The notes under the pieces are model-generated. The model saw only the letters and a list, made by a program, of their open reading frames with translations, had not been told where the DNA came from and did not search any database. A stretch of 64,000 nucleotides of DNA. Origin: Competibacter_A sp037045535 (GTDB taxonomy: Bacteria; Pseudomonadota; Gammaproteobacteria; Competibacterales; Competibacteraceae). The stretch is taken from assembly GCA_037045535.1 (NCBI GenBank), contig JBAOHI010000039.1:1-64000 (forward strand), given 5' to 3'. Positions 43,222 through 52,193 of this stretch are shown piece by piece. How positions within the stretch are numbered: the first letter of the stretch is position 1; every line of letters begins with the position of its first letter. The position numbers and the translations under genes were made by a program.

Positions 43222-44019
43222 ATGACCGCAACCATTTCCGCCGAAGACGCTCTCGTATTGCGCCAGGATGAAGCCGGTGTCGCCACGCTGACTCTCAACC
43301 GTCCCAAGCAGTACAACGCATTGTCACAGGCCATGCTGGGAGCATTGCAAGTGGCCTTGGATACCATCGCTGTCGATAAAACGATTCGAGTCGTGGTGAT
43401 TGCCGGAGCCGGTCCAGCATTTTGCGCCGGCCACGATCTCAAGGAAATGCGCGCCCAGACTGACCCCGCTTTTCATCAAGCACTGTTTGCCCAGTGTGGG
43501 CGGGTCATGTTGACTATCAACCGTTTGCCGCAACCGGTGATTGCCCGCGTGCATGGCATCGCTACTGCCGCCGGTTGCCAATTGGTCGCGGCCTGCGATC
43601 TTGCCGTCGCCTCTGACAATGCTCGTTTTGCCACGTCCGGCATCAATGTTGGCCTGTTCTGTTCCACGCCTGCCGTGGCGTTAAGTCGTAATTTGGGCCG
43701 CAAGCAGGCGTTAGAGTTGTTGTTGACTGGCGATTTCATCGACGCGCCAACTGCCATGCAATTTGGATTGGTGAACCGGGTGGTGCCGTTGGACCGATTG
43801 GACGCTACCGTATGGCAATTGGCTGATTCTATTTGCAATAAGTCGTCACTGTCTATTGCCATGGGTAAGGAATTGTTCTATCGGCAATTGGAATTAAGCT
43901 TGGAAGTGGCCTACGCTTGTGCGGGTGAAACCATGGCTTGCAACATGAACAGCGAGGATGCCCGTGAGGGTATCGACGCGTTCATCGCCAAACGCAAGCC
44001 AGAGTGGAAAGGTTATTGA
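43222..44019 (+). CDS. Enoyl-CoA hydratase/isomerase family protein (ECHDC3-like)
   Basis: 265 aa crotonase-fold protein. VATLTLNRPKQYNALS, VVIAGAGPAFCAGHDLKEM (oxyanion hole), and VHGIATAAGCQLVAACDLAVAS are typical. The second active-site region reads INVGLFCSTPAVALSRNLG, where classical hydratases have an acidic residue and GGTQRL, so it is nearer to the ECHDC3 group whose activity is poorly known. AGAGGAG precedes ATG 43222. The acyl-CoA synthetase gene follows 71 bp later in the same direction and is probably cotranscribed. Confidence 0.87.
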   Translation: MTATISAEDALVLRQDEAGVATLTLNRPKQYNALSQAMLGALQVALDTIAVDKTIRVVVIAGAGPAFCAGHDLKEMRAQTDPAFHQALFAQCGRVMLTINRLPQPVIARVHGIATAAGCQLVAACDLAVASDNARFATSGINVGLFCSTPAVALSRNLGRKQALELLLTGDFIDAPTAMQFGLVNRVVPLDRLDATVWQLADSICNKSSLSIAMGKELFYRQLELSLEVAYACAGETMACNMNSEDAREGIDAFIAKRKPEWKGY

Positions 44020-44090
44020 TAACCCTCATCTTTCACAAGGCTAATCCAAAAGCAACCATAAAGACCATCCAATGGAGGACCATTGTTCCC

Positions 44091-45734
44091 ATGAGTGCCA
44101 ATACACACAATCCCTATGCCATGAATCTGGACCAGAATGCCGCCAATTACGTGCCGCTCACCCCGTTGACCTTCATCGAGCGCGCCGCTGCCGTGTATCC
44201 CCGTCGCACCGCCGTGGTGCACGGTCCGGTTCGGCGCAGTTGGGGTGAAACCTACGCGCGTTGTCGGCAGTTGGCGTCGGCTCTGCAAAAACGCGGCATC
44301 GGCTTCGGGGATACAGTAGCGGCCATGCTGCCCAACATTCCCGAGATGTTTGAACTGCACTTCGGCGTCCCGATGACCGGAGCGGTGCTCAACACGCTGA
44401 ATATTCGTCTGGATGCCGAAGCGATTGCGTTCATGCTCGAACACGGTGAGGCCAAGTTTTTGTTCACCGACCGTGAATTCTCCGAGACCATCAGCAAGGC
44501 GCTGCGCTTGATAGATCCATCGAAGCGCCCTCTGGTGATCGATGTCGATGACCCGCAATTCGTCGGCGGCGAAAACCAGGGACAATTGGATTACGAAACT
44601 CTGCTTGCCGAAGGTGACCCGAATTTTGCTTGGCAAACCCCGGCCGACGAGTGGCAGGCCATTACCCTGAACTACACTTCCGGCACCACCGGCAATCCCA
44701 AAGGCGTGGTCTACCACCACCGTGGGGCCTACCTGAATGCGATTTGCAACGCGATGGTATGGGACATGGGCCTGCACCCGGTCTATTTGTGGACCTTGCC
44801 AATGTTTCACTGCAACGGTTGGTGTTTTCCCTGGACCATCGCCGCGACCGTCGGTGTCAATGTCTGCCTGCGCCAAGTCCGCGCCGACATGGTTTTCGAC
44901 TTGATCAAGCAGGAGAAGGTCAATCACTTCTGCGGGGCGCCGATCGTACTGAACACGCTTAAGAACGCCACGGATGAGATGAAGGCCGGCATCAATCATG
45001 CGGTGAAGGTGATGACTGCCGGCGCGGCACCCCCGGCGGCAGTGATCGAAGGCATGGAGAAAATGAACTTCAAGGTCACCCACGTCTACGGCCTGACCGA
45101 AACCTATGGGCCGTCGGTGGTCTGCGCTTGGCACGACGAGTGGGACGAGTTGAGTCTCGAGGAGCGGGCCGTACTCAAATCCCGCCAAGGCGTGCGTTAT
45201 CCGATGCTCGAGGGGCTGATGGTGGCCCATCCCCAAAGCCTGGAGCCGATGCCCAAGGACGGCAAGAGCATCGGTGAAATTTTCATGCGCGGTAATAACG
45301 TCATGAAAGGTTACTTGAAAAATCCCGCCGCCAGCGATGAAGCGTTTGAAGGCGGCTGGTTCCACAGCGGCGACCTGGCGGTCTGGCACGAGAACGGCTA
45401 CATCGACATCAAGGACCGCTCGAAGGACATCATCATCTCCGGGGGTGAGAACATCTCCACCATTGAGGTGGAGGACGTGCTGTACCGGCATCCGGCGGTG
45501 CTGGAAGTGGCGGTGGTGGCACGACCCGACGAGAAATGGGGTGAAACCCCGTGCGCGTTCGTCACCGTCAGGCCGGGCATGGAACACGTCACCGAGGAGG
45601 AGATCATCGAGTTCTGCCGCAGTCAGTTGGCGCGGTTTAAGGTGCCGAGGACAGTGGTGTTCGGGCCGCTACCCAAGACTTCGACCGGTAAGATGCAGAA
45701 ATTCATTCTGCGCGATCGGGCCAAGGCGCTTTAA
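44091..45734 (+). CDS. Acyl-CoA synthetase (AMP-binding; DmdB/AAE-like)
   Basis: 547 aa. Acyl-adenylate-forming CoA ligase: adenylation motif YTSGTTGNPKGVVYHHRGAY, THVYGLTETYGPSV, WFHSGDLAVWHENGYIDIKDRSKDIIISGGENISTIEVE, and the catalytic C-terminal Lys in PKTSTGKMQKF. The sequence is of the plant AAE11/bacterial DmdB-like subfamily acting on short, medium or methylthio acids. The frame opens upstream, within the preceding gene, but ATG 44091 gives a normal N-terminus; GGAGG lies about 14 bases before it. Pairs with the upstream enoyl-CoA hydratase homologue. A long terminator hairpin follows. Confidence 0.88.
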   Translation: MSANTHNPYAMNLDQNAANYVPLTPLTFIERAAAVYPRRTAVVHGPVRRSWGETYARCRQLASALQKRGIGFGDTVAAMLPNIPEMFELHFGVPMTGAVLNTLNIRLDAEAIAFMLEHGEAKFLFTDREFSETISKALRLIDPSKRPLVIDVDDPQFVGGENQGQLDYETLLAEGDPNFAWQTPADEWQAITLNYTSGTTGNPKGVVYHHRGAYLNAICNAMVWDMGLHPVYLWTLPMFHCNGWCFPWTIAATVGVNVCLRQVRADMVFDLIKQEKVNHFCGAPIVLNTLKNATDEMKAGINHAVKVMTAGAAPPAAVIEGMEKMNFKVTHVYGLTETYGPSVVCAWHDEWDELSLEERAVLKSRQGVRYPMLEGLMVAHPQSLEPMPKDGKSIGEIFMRGNNVMKGYLKNPAASDEAFEGGWFHSGDLAVWHENGYIDIKDRSKDIIISGGENISTIEVEDVLYRHPAVLEVAVVARPDEKWGETPCAFVTVRPGMEHVTEEEIIEFCRSQLARFKVPRTVVFGPLPKTSTGKMQKFILRDRAKAL

Positions 45735-45831
45735 ATCCATACCAGGATTCCCCTATCCTCAAATGTGAGAGATGAGGGGAGGGTTTGTTTTCTGACTGTT
45801 GCCTCCTGTTCATTCCGCAGCATGTCCAGAG

Positions 45832-45883
45832 AACCGGACTGCGGGGCATACCGTTCGGTGTTGCCCTGGCAGTCCGGTTTTTT
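45832..45883 (+). terminator. Rho-independent terminator after the acyl-CoA synthetase
   Basis: Perfect 11-bp arms AACCGGACTGC (45832-45842) and GCAGTCCGGTT (45869-45879), with a second inner stem GGGCA/TGCCC, followed directly by a T6 run (45878-45883). Confidence 0.85.
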
Positions 45884-45946
45884 AGCGTGAATCCGGCATG
45901 GTTTCTTGCCGAAGCGACAGGGGAGGGGGAAGAATAAAACGAACAT

Positions 45947-45978
45947 AAAAAATCCCTTCCTCGTCCGAGAAAGGGATT
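45947..45978 (-). terminator. Rho-independent terminator of prpE
   Basis: Read on the minus strand: AATCCCTT, a 12-base loop, AAGGGATT, then a T-run (the A6 at 45947-45952 on the plus strand). It lies 63 bp past the prpE stop. Confidence 0.8.
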
Positions 45979-46040
45979 GGTTTGAAACCGCGCTGTGCTC
46001 TGCCCGCCCAAGCGTTGCGGTGGGCAGCAGCCACGGGTTC

Positions 46041-47933
46041 TTAATGCGGCGCGACCGCCCGCCGGACTTCTTCTAGCGAGTTGGGGTCGTCCAGGGTGGA
46101 TAGATCGCCCGGATCGCGGCCTTCGGCCAATGCCTGAATCGACCGCCGCAGCAATTTGCCGGAACGAGTCTTGGGCAGGGCGCTGACGAAGTGGACGTTG
46201 TGAGGCTTGGCCACCGCTCCCAACAGCTCCTGGACTTTGCTGATAATCTCTTTCTCCAGCCGCTCAGTGGCACCCGGCGCATTGAGTTGGGACGGGTCTT
46301 TCAACCGAGCAAAACCGATCGGCACTTGGCCTTTGACTTGATCGGCCAAGCCGACCACCGCCACCTCGGCCACCGCCGGATGCGCCTGAATCGCCTCTTC
46401 GATCTCACGGGTGCCCAAGCGATGGCCCGCGACGTTGATCACGTCATCGGTGCGGCCCAAGATGAAGAAATAGCCGTCCTCGTCGCGTACCGCCCAATCG
46501 GAAGAGGTGTACAGCATCTCCTTAAAGCTGGAGAAATAGCTCTTGACAAAGCGCGAGTCGTCGCCCCATACCGTGCTCAGGCAGCCGGGCGGCAACGGCG
46601 GTTCCACCACCAGCACGCCTTTCTCGCCGCGTGGCACCTCTTCGCCAGTGCCTTCGTTGATGACCCGGATGTTGTAACCGTAAACTGGGAAGCCCGGCGA
46701 ACCAAAACGGTTGGGCTTGAGATCGACGCCCGGCAGATAGGACAACATCGGCCAACCGGTTTCGGTCTGCCAGTAGTGGTCGATGACCGGAATTTTCAGT
46801 GCGTCGGTGATCCAGCGCGAGGTCGGCTCGTCCAACGGCTCGCCGGCTAGGAACAGATAGCGCAGGCACGACACGTCATGCGCCGTCATGTACTTTTGGT
46901 CCTGGGATTTCAACACTCGCACCGCCGTCGGCGATGAGAACATCGACCGCACCTGATATTCGTTGACGATCTTCCACCAGATGCCAGGATCCGGGCGGAT
47001 GGGGAGACCTTCATAGAAAATTGTGGGACAGCCGTGGATTAACGGCGCGTAAACAATGTAGGAGTGACCCACCACCCAGCCGATATCGGAGGTGGCGAAC
47101 ATGGTCTCGCCAGGGTTGATGTGATAGAGATGCTTCATGGTGGAGGCCAGCGCCACCGCGTAACCGCCGACATCGCGCTGCACGCCCTTGGGGATGCCGG
47201 TGGTGCCGGAGGTGTAGAGGATGTAGCTCGGCTCGTTGGACTCCAGCCAGGTGATCGGCACCTCGGCGTCCATGTGCTGGGCGCGCAGCGTCCCGTAATC
47301 CAGGTCGCGGCCCTCGACCAGCTTCAAGCCCTTGTCCAGACCTCGGTTGCAGATCACGACTTTTTCCGGCGGGAACTTGGCCAGGCTGCACGACTCATCG
47401 ACCAGGTGCTTGTAGGGGACCGGCTTACCGCCGCGCATGCCCGCGTCGGAGGTGACCATGACCTTGGGTTTGGCGTCATCGATGCGCACCGCCAGGTTAT
47501 AGGCCGCGAACCCGCCGAACACCACCGAGTGAATCGCGCCGATCCGGGCGCAGGCCAGAATGGAGAACAGCGCTTCGGCGATCATCGGCATGTAGATGAT
47601 GACCCGGTCGCCCTTGCCCACGCCCAGCGATTGCAATACAGCCGCGAACCGGTTGACCTCGCGATGCAGTTCGGCATAGGTGTAAATGACGGTCTCGTCG
47701 GTTTCCGTCGAAATGTAGATCAGTGCCCGCTGGTCGGCGCGATCAGCCAAATGCCGGTCTATGGCGTTATAGCAAAGATTGGTTTCACCACCAACAAACC
47801 ATTTGCAAAACGGTGGATTGCTGTAGTCGCGCACTTTCTGCGGCGGCTTGTGCCAGTGGATCAGCTTGGCCTGTTCACCCCAGAAACCCTCTGGATCGTT
47901 GATGGACCAGCGATGGAATTCTTCGTAATTCAT
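46041..47933 (-). CDS. prpE: Propionate-CoA ligase
   Basis: 630 aa, matching E. coli PrpE in length and nearly domain by domain. Converts propionate, ATP and CoA to propionyl-CoA. Features include the N-terminal EFHRWSINDPEGFWGEQAKLI, SNPPFCKWF, adenylation motif YTSGTTGIPKGVQRDVGGYA, IDHYWQTETGWP, and the terminal catalytic Lys (acetylation-regulated in relatives) in PKTRSGKLLRRSIQALAEGRDPGDL. The frame opens 120 bases earlier, but ATG 47933 with GGAGGGG upstream gives the family start. The mdh gene lies 137 bp upstream on the same strand with a hairpin between. No 2-methylcitrate cycle genes are in the window. Confidence 0.93.
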   Translation of the reverse strand: MNYEEFHRWSINDPEGFWGEQAKLIHWHKPPQKVRDYSNPPFCKWFVGGETNLCYNAIDRHLADRADQRALIYISTETDETVIYTYAELHREVNRFAAVLQSLGVGKGDRVIIYMPMIAEALFSILACARIGAIHSVVFGGFAAYNLAVRIDDAKPKVMVTSDAGMRGGKPVPYKHLVDESCSLAKFPPEKVVICNRGLDKGLKLVEGRDLDYGTLRAQHMDAEVPITWLESNEPSYILYTSGTTGIPKGVQRDVGGYAVALASTMKHLYHINPGETMFATSDIGWVVGHSYIVYAPLIHGCPTIFYEGLPIRPDPGIWWKIVNEYQVRSMFSSPTAVRVLKSQDQKYMTAHDVSCLRYLFLAGEPLDEPTSRWITDALKIPVIDHYWQTETGWPMLSYLPGVDLKPNRFGSPGFPVYGYNIRVINEGTGEEVPRGEKGVLVVEPPLPPGCLSTVWGDDSRFVKSYFSSFKEMLYTSSDWAVRDEDGYFFILGRTDDVINVAGHRLGTREIEEAIQAHPAVAEVAVVGLADQVKGQVPIGFARLKDPSQLNAPGATERLEKEIISKVQELLGAVAKPHNVHFVSALPKTRSGKLLRRSIQALAEGRDPGDLSTLDDPNSLEEVRRAVAPH

Positions 47934-48024
47934 TGTGTCAGCACCCCTCCGGTTAGTGGTTTCAAATCGCGACATTATGTTGTCGTCGAATAATAGTAGT
48001 TGCTCGGTGAAAAATTTCCTGCAA

Positions 48025-48051
48025 GCCGTCCCCAAGCTGCTCGGGGACGGC
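48025..48051 (-). terminator. Hairpin after mdh
   Basis: Arms GCCGTCCCC (48025-48033) and GGGGACGGC (48043-48051) form a strong stem about 20 bases past the mdh stop. On the minus strand a T5 tract follows some 10 bases after the stem, so it is a likely but imperfect terminator. Confidence 0.6.
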
Positions 48052-48070
48052 ACAAATGGCTTTTTACGGG

Positions 48071-49058
48071 TTACTTGGCCTTCAGCAAGTCTTCGATACT
48101 GGCGCGTTCTTCGCGCAGCTCTTGCTCAGTGGCTTTCATTTTCTCGCGGCTGAACTCATCGATCGGCAGACCTTGGACGATCTGGTAGTCACCGTTCTTG
48201 CAGACGCACGGATAAGAATAGATCACACCTTCGCCGATGCCATAGGAGCCATCGGACGGTACCGACATGCTGACCCAGTCACCGTCCGGCGTGCCGAGCG
48301 CCCAGTCGCGCATGTGGTCGATGGCTGAGGAAGCAGCCGAGGCAGCGGAAGAGGCGCCGCGGGCCTTGATGATGGCGGCGCCGCGCTGCTGCACGTCGGG
48401 GATGAAGGTGTTGCGATACCAGCTCTGGTCAACGAGCGAAGTGGCCGGCTGGCCCTTGACGGTGCACTGTCCGATATCGGGATACTGGGTCGAGGAGTGG
48501 TTGCCCCAGATCGTCATTTTCTTGATGTCGTTGACGTGCGATCCAGTCTTTTCGGCCAATTGGCTCAACGCCCGGTTGTGGTCCAGCCGGGTCATGGCGT
48601 GGAATCGGCGGCGATCCCGATCCGGAGCGTTGCTGGCGGCGATCAAGGAATTGGTGTTGGCCGGGTTCCCGACTACCAGCACCCGTACATCGGCGGCGGC
48701 GTAGTCGTTGATCGCCCGACCCTGCGGCCCGAAGATGGCGCCGTTGGCGGTCAGCAGAGTCCTTACGCTCCATGCCGGGGCCACGGGGCCGGGCACCGAC
48801 CAGCATGGCGAAGTTGGCGTCGGTGAAGGCGGTTTTCAGGTCATCAGTCGGCACCACGCCGGCGAGCAAGGGAAACGCGCAGTCGTTCAGTTCCATCACC
48901 ACGCCTTGCAGGGCTTGCAAGGCTGGAGTGATTTCCAGCAGTTGCAAGATGACCGGCTGATCGGGACCCAACATGGTGCCCGAGGCGATCCGAAACGCCA
49001 TGGCGTAGCCGATGTTGCCAGCGGCACCGGTAATGACGACGCGGACGGGTTGTTTCAT
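48071..49058 (-). pseudogene. mdh: Malate dehydrogenase, frameshifted
   Basis: Repaired length is 328 aa, normal for the NAD-dependent 326-329 residue MDH group, which oxidises malate to oxaloacetate. The 5' part (from ATG 49058, preceded by AGGAGC) encodes VRVVITGAAGNIGYAMAFRIASG and FAMLVGARPRGPGMERKD. The remainder, in the next frame, encodes LLTANGAIFGPQGRAIN, VVGNPANTNSLIA, MTRLDHNRALSQLAEK, and the catalytic His in IWGNHSSTQYPD. The shift is at about 48757-48763; deletion of one base (a T in the coding strand, GAC-T-CTG) restores the frame. Being a central enzyme and otherwise intact, it is probably functional with a sequence error. Confidence 0.9.
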
Positions 49059-49530
49059 GCTTGTGCTCCTTAGGATACGGTTAGGGATAACACGATTGTG
49101 GGTGATGAGAGACCGACCGCGCGGTTGTGGCACGCAGCCGGGGGTTGGGATAGCGGTAGCGAGTGGGCGATGCTCCAAGAGCGCGATCACTCGTGTGTTG
49201 GGTCAATCCGGCGAAGGGAACGCGCGGCTGAGCAGCGGCAAGCTTTGACCGCCGCCGATAGTGATGCGGATTTTGAAGAAAACCAACAGGCTTTGTTGGC
49301 TGGGCAAGCGTTATGAATCGCCATGTTCCGCGCTGGCGCGGCGACCGCGAGCAGAGCAGCCAAACCCTCGGCTTGCTCCATGGGGGCGGCGGTCGGAACC
49401 GCGAGGATTATTGATTATAATACGCCGTTGCCTACCTGCGGCGGTGGCGGTTTGATTTCCATCCAAATAGTACCGTAGATCGCCGCGATTTGAAACGAAT
49501 GCCGGTTTGTCTCCAGGAGTTTCCGTTACC
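49059..49530. other. 472-bp divergent region between mdh and cysZ
   Basis: Contains the likely promoters of mdh (minus) and cysZ (plus). Frames of 60-80 codons on both strands lack motifs and good ribosome-binding sites. No repeat or RNA gene was identified. Confidence 0.5.
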
Positions 49531-50268
49531 ATGAGCCGTTCTCTCACCACAGGCGCTGGTTATGTGCTGACCGGCCTGCGTTGGTTGCCCAAAGCCGGCC
49601 TGCGCGGTTTCGTGGTCTTGCCGTTGTTGATCAACACCCTGTTGTTCGGCGGCGGCATCGGGTGGGGCGCCAGCCAGATGGGCCGTCTCGATCGGGCCGT
49701 GCAAAGCGGGTTACCGAGCTGGTTGGGCTGGTTGCATTGGCTGTTGTGGCCCCTATTCGTTCTGACTGTGCTGATAGTCGTGTTTTACGCATTTTCCTTA
49801 GTCGCCAACGTCATTGCCGCGCCGTTTAACAGCCTGTTGGCCGAACGGGTCGGAAAAATGATCGCGACCCTCGATTCCGCCCCGCCACCGTCGACCGAAC
49901 CTGGCTGGCGGGACTTGCTGCTCTCACCGTTCACTGAATTGCATAAGCTGTTGTATTTCGTGGGTTTGGCGATCCCATTGCTGGTGTTGTCGTTCGTGCC
50001 TGTGATCAACGTCGCCGCGCCGGTTTTGTGGGCGATATTCACTTCCTGGACGCTGGCGCTGGAGTACGCCGACTATCCCCTCGGAAATCGCAACATCCGA
50101 TTTCGAGAGCAACGCCGGTTACTGCGTCGCTATTGGCCACTGACCTTCGGTTTCGGGGGCATGACCCTGGTATTGACCTTGGTCCCGGTGCTGAACTTTT
50201 TTGTGATGCCAGCGGCGGTGATCGGCGCCACCCTGATGTGGAACCAGGAATTGTCGGATTCGCGATGA
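49531..50268 (+). CDS. cysZ: CysZ/EI24-family membrane protein
   Basis: 245 aa with hydrophobic helices at about 27-47, 70-100, 150-172 and 195-235, matching the CysZ/EI24 pattern: LTTGAGYVLTGLRWLPKAGLRGFVVLPLLIN, then VIAAPFNSLLAERV, and LEYADYPLGNRNIRFREQRRLL. E. coli CysZ mediates sulfate uptake for cysteine synthesis. ATG 49531 was chosen (AGGAG 10 bases before). The stop overlaps the start of waaA (ATGA), so the two are translationally coupled, although their roles appear unrelated. No other sulfate-assimilation genes are nearby. Confidence 0.85.
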   Translation: MSRSLTTGAGYVLTGLRWLPKAGLRGFVVLPLLINTLLFGGGIGWGASQMGRLDRAVQSGLPSWLGWLHWLLWPLFVLTVLIVVFYAFSLVANVIAAPFNSLLAERVGKMIATLDSAPPPSTEPGWRDLLLSPFTELHKLLYFVGLAIPLLVLSFVPVINVAAPVLWAIFTSWTLALEYADYPLGNRNIRFREQRRLLRRYWPLTFGFGGMTLVLTLVPVLNFFVMPAAVIGATLMWNQELSDSR

Positions 50269-51572
50269 GCGATGCCAGCGACTGGCCGGCTCGAATCCTA
50301 AGAGGGTTTTATACCGGCCTGTTGTACTTGGCGTTGCCAATGGTCTGGTTGCGATTGTACTGGCGCGGTCGTCGCGACCCTGACCATCGTCGGCGCTGGG
50401 CCGAGCGACTCGGTTTCACTCCACCCTTGCCACAGCGTGGGTGCCTGTGGGTTCACGCGGTGTCGGTGGGGGAGACCCGCGCCGCCTTGCCTTTGATACG
50501 TGCCCTGCAGGCCCGTTATCCCGCAACGCCGCTGCTGGTGACGACTACCACCCTGACCGGTTCGCGCCAAGTTCAAGAAGCACTGGGTGATCGGGTCCAT
50601 CATGCCTACGCGCCTTACGACCTGCCCGGCGCCGTGCGGCGGTTTCTGCAACGAACCCGGCCCCAACTGGCGGTGATCATGGAAACCGAACTGTGGCCGA
50701 ATCTGCTGCGGCGGTGCGCGGCTACCGGGATTCCGGTGGTGATCGCCAACGCCCGGCTATCGGAGCGTTCAGCGCGCGGCTATGCCCGGATTCAGCGCCT
50801 GACCGCTGCAATGCTGCGCGATGTCGCCCTGATCGCCGCGCAGGCCGACGCCGATGCCGAGCGTTTCCGCATCTTGGGCGCTCTGCGTGTGCGGATGGTC
50901 GGTAACCTCAAGTACGATTTGACGTTGCCGGACGAATTGCCGGCGCGAGGGCGGCAACTGCGCCGGGAATTGTTGGGCGAACAGCGGCCGGTTTGGATCG
51001 CCGCCAGCACCCACGCCGGCGAAGAAGCACAGATCTTGGAAGCCTTCGCATGGGTTCGGCCGCGTTGGCCGGAACTGCTGTTGCTGCTGGTGCCGCGCCA
51101 CCCGGAGCGGTTCGACAATGTAGCGACCTTGTGCCAAGAGCGTGGCTTTAAGCACATTCGGCGCAGCGAACGGCAGCCCTGCACGCCGGATACTGCTGTT
51201 TTTCTCGGCGACAGCATGGGCGAGTTGCTGCTGTTCTATGCTGCCGCCGATCTCGCCTTTGTCGGTGGCAGCCTGGTACCGACCGGCGGTCACAACGTGC
51301 TGGAACCGGCCCTGCTTGGGTTGCCGGTGATCTTTGGCCCGCACATGTTCAATTTCAGCGAAGCCGGACAGCGTTTGCTGGAGGCGGAGGCGGCTTGGCA
51401 AGTCGCCGACGCGGCGGCTCTGGCAACCCTCGTGGATCGGTTGTTGGCTAATTCCGAATCGCGCCAGATCGCCGGCCAGCGCGGCCGGGCGGTGGTGGAA
51501 TGCCATCGCGGAGCGTTGCGAGCCTTGCTGGATTGCGTCGAGATGCTACTGGCTCGCCCAAACTCTGGGTAA
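50265..51572 (+). CDS. waaA: 3-deoxy-D-manno-octulosonic acid (Kdo) transferase
   Basis: 435 aa. Adds Kdo to lipid IVA, an essential inner-core step in Gram-negative bacteria. GT30 features: N-terminal membrane anchor (about 10-30), LWVHAVSVGETRAALPLIRALQ with the acceptor-site Glu in SVGE, METELWPNLLRRCAATGIPVVIANARLSERS, WIAASTHAGEEAQIL, LVPRHPERF, and the donor-binding VGGSLVPTGGHNVLEPALLGLPVIFGPHMFNF. Whether it is mono- or bifunctional cannot be judged. Start overlaps the cysZ stop; longer frames upstream are inside cysZ. Confidence 0.96.
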   Translation: MSDASDWPARILRGFYTGLLYLALPMVWLRLYWRGRRDPDHRRRWAERLGFTPPLPQRGCLWVHAVSVGETRAALPLIRALQARYPATPLLVTTTTLTGSRQVQEALGDRVHHAYAPYDLPGAVRRFLQRTRPQLAVIMETELWPNLLRRCAATGIPVVIANARLSERSARGYARIQRLTAAMLRDVALIAAQADADAERFRILGALRVRMVGNLKYDLTLPDELPARGRQLRRELLGEQRPVWIAASTHAGEEAQILEAFAWVRPRWPELLLLLVPRHPERFDNVATLCQERGFKHIRRSERQPCTPDTAVFLGDSMGELLLFYAAADLAFVGGSLVPTGGHNVLEPALLGLPVIFGPHMFNFSEAGQRLLEAEAAWQVADAAALATLVDRLLANSESRQIAGQRGRAVVECHRGALRALLDCVEMLLARPNSG

Positions 51573-51641
51573 GCTAAACGGGAGCATCCCGTCTCCTACT
51601 CCTCAGTCTTAGGAATTTGGGATCGGTGGAGGAAGATAGCA

Positions 51642-52169
51642 ATGCGTGAACAGCGGGCCTTTACCTTGATCGAACTAATCGTTGCCTTGGCACTGGCGGT
51701 GACGGTGCTGACGCTAGGAGTGCCAAGCTTTCGGGATCTGATTCGCAATAATCATTTCCTGACGAAAGTAGATGAACTGGTCGCCGCGCTGCAACTGACC
51801 CGGTCGGAGGCAGTCGAGCGCGGGGTCCGTGTTACGCTGTGTAAGAGTGCCGACGGAACGACTTGCGCCGCTGATGGCGGTTACGACCAAGGTTGGATCG
51901 TGTTCGTCGATCCCAACAATAATGGCGCGGTGGATGCGAATGAAGAAATGGTTCGCGTGTTCGAAGGGATGTCCGCCGGAGTTGGCGTGACTCTGACCGG
52001 CAACACGCCGGTTGCAAGGTATGTTTCCTATACCGCCGATGGGGTGGCGAGACTTGCCAGCGGCGCTTTTCAAGCTGGCACGCTAACCGCTTGCATGCCA
52101 CCCAAGGCCCGTCGGATCGTAATCAGCAGCGTGGGTCGGGTGAAAGTGACCGAAGCGACCTGTATATGA
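51642..52169 (+). CDS. fimT: Minor pseudopilin FimT/GspH-like (cluster A)
   Basis: 175 aa. Class III signal: short charged leader (REQRA) then FTLIELIVALALAVTVLTLGVPSF, which includes the PilD cleavage site and conserved Glu5. The rest matches GspH/FimT: DELVAALQLTRSEAVERGVRVTLC, DQGWIVFVDPNNNGAVDANEE, and an SSVGRVKV C-terminus. Initiates or primes type IV pilus assembly together with PilV, PilW and PilX. GGAGGA precedes the ATG. First gene of a four-gene plus-strand set separate from the minus-strand set that contains pilY1. Confidence 0.88.
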   Translation: MREQRAFTLIELIVALALAVTVLTLGVPSFRDLIRNNHFLTKVDELVAALQLTRSEAVERGVRVTLCKSADGTTCAADGGYDQGWIVFVDPNNNGAVDANEEMVRVFEGMSAGVGVTLTGNTPVARYVSYTADGVARLASGAFQAGTLTACMPPKARRIVISSVGRVKVTEATCI

Positions 52170-52193
52170 TGAGCAAGATTAGCAAAGCTTGTG

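Noticed and set aside
44013..45587. 524-codon minus-strand frame opposite the acyl-CoA synthetase
   Set aside because: It is an antisense shadow of a well-conserved AMP-binding enzyme, common in GC-rich DNA; its translation is His/Gln-rich without motifs.
47064..47993. 309-codon plus-strand frame opposite prpE
   Set aside because: Antisense shadow of prpE with no recognisable domain.
50028..50264. Upstream extension of waaA
   Set aside because: It lies within cysZ; the Kdo transferase N-terminus fits the ATG at 50265.
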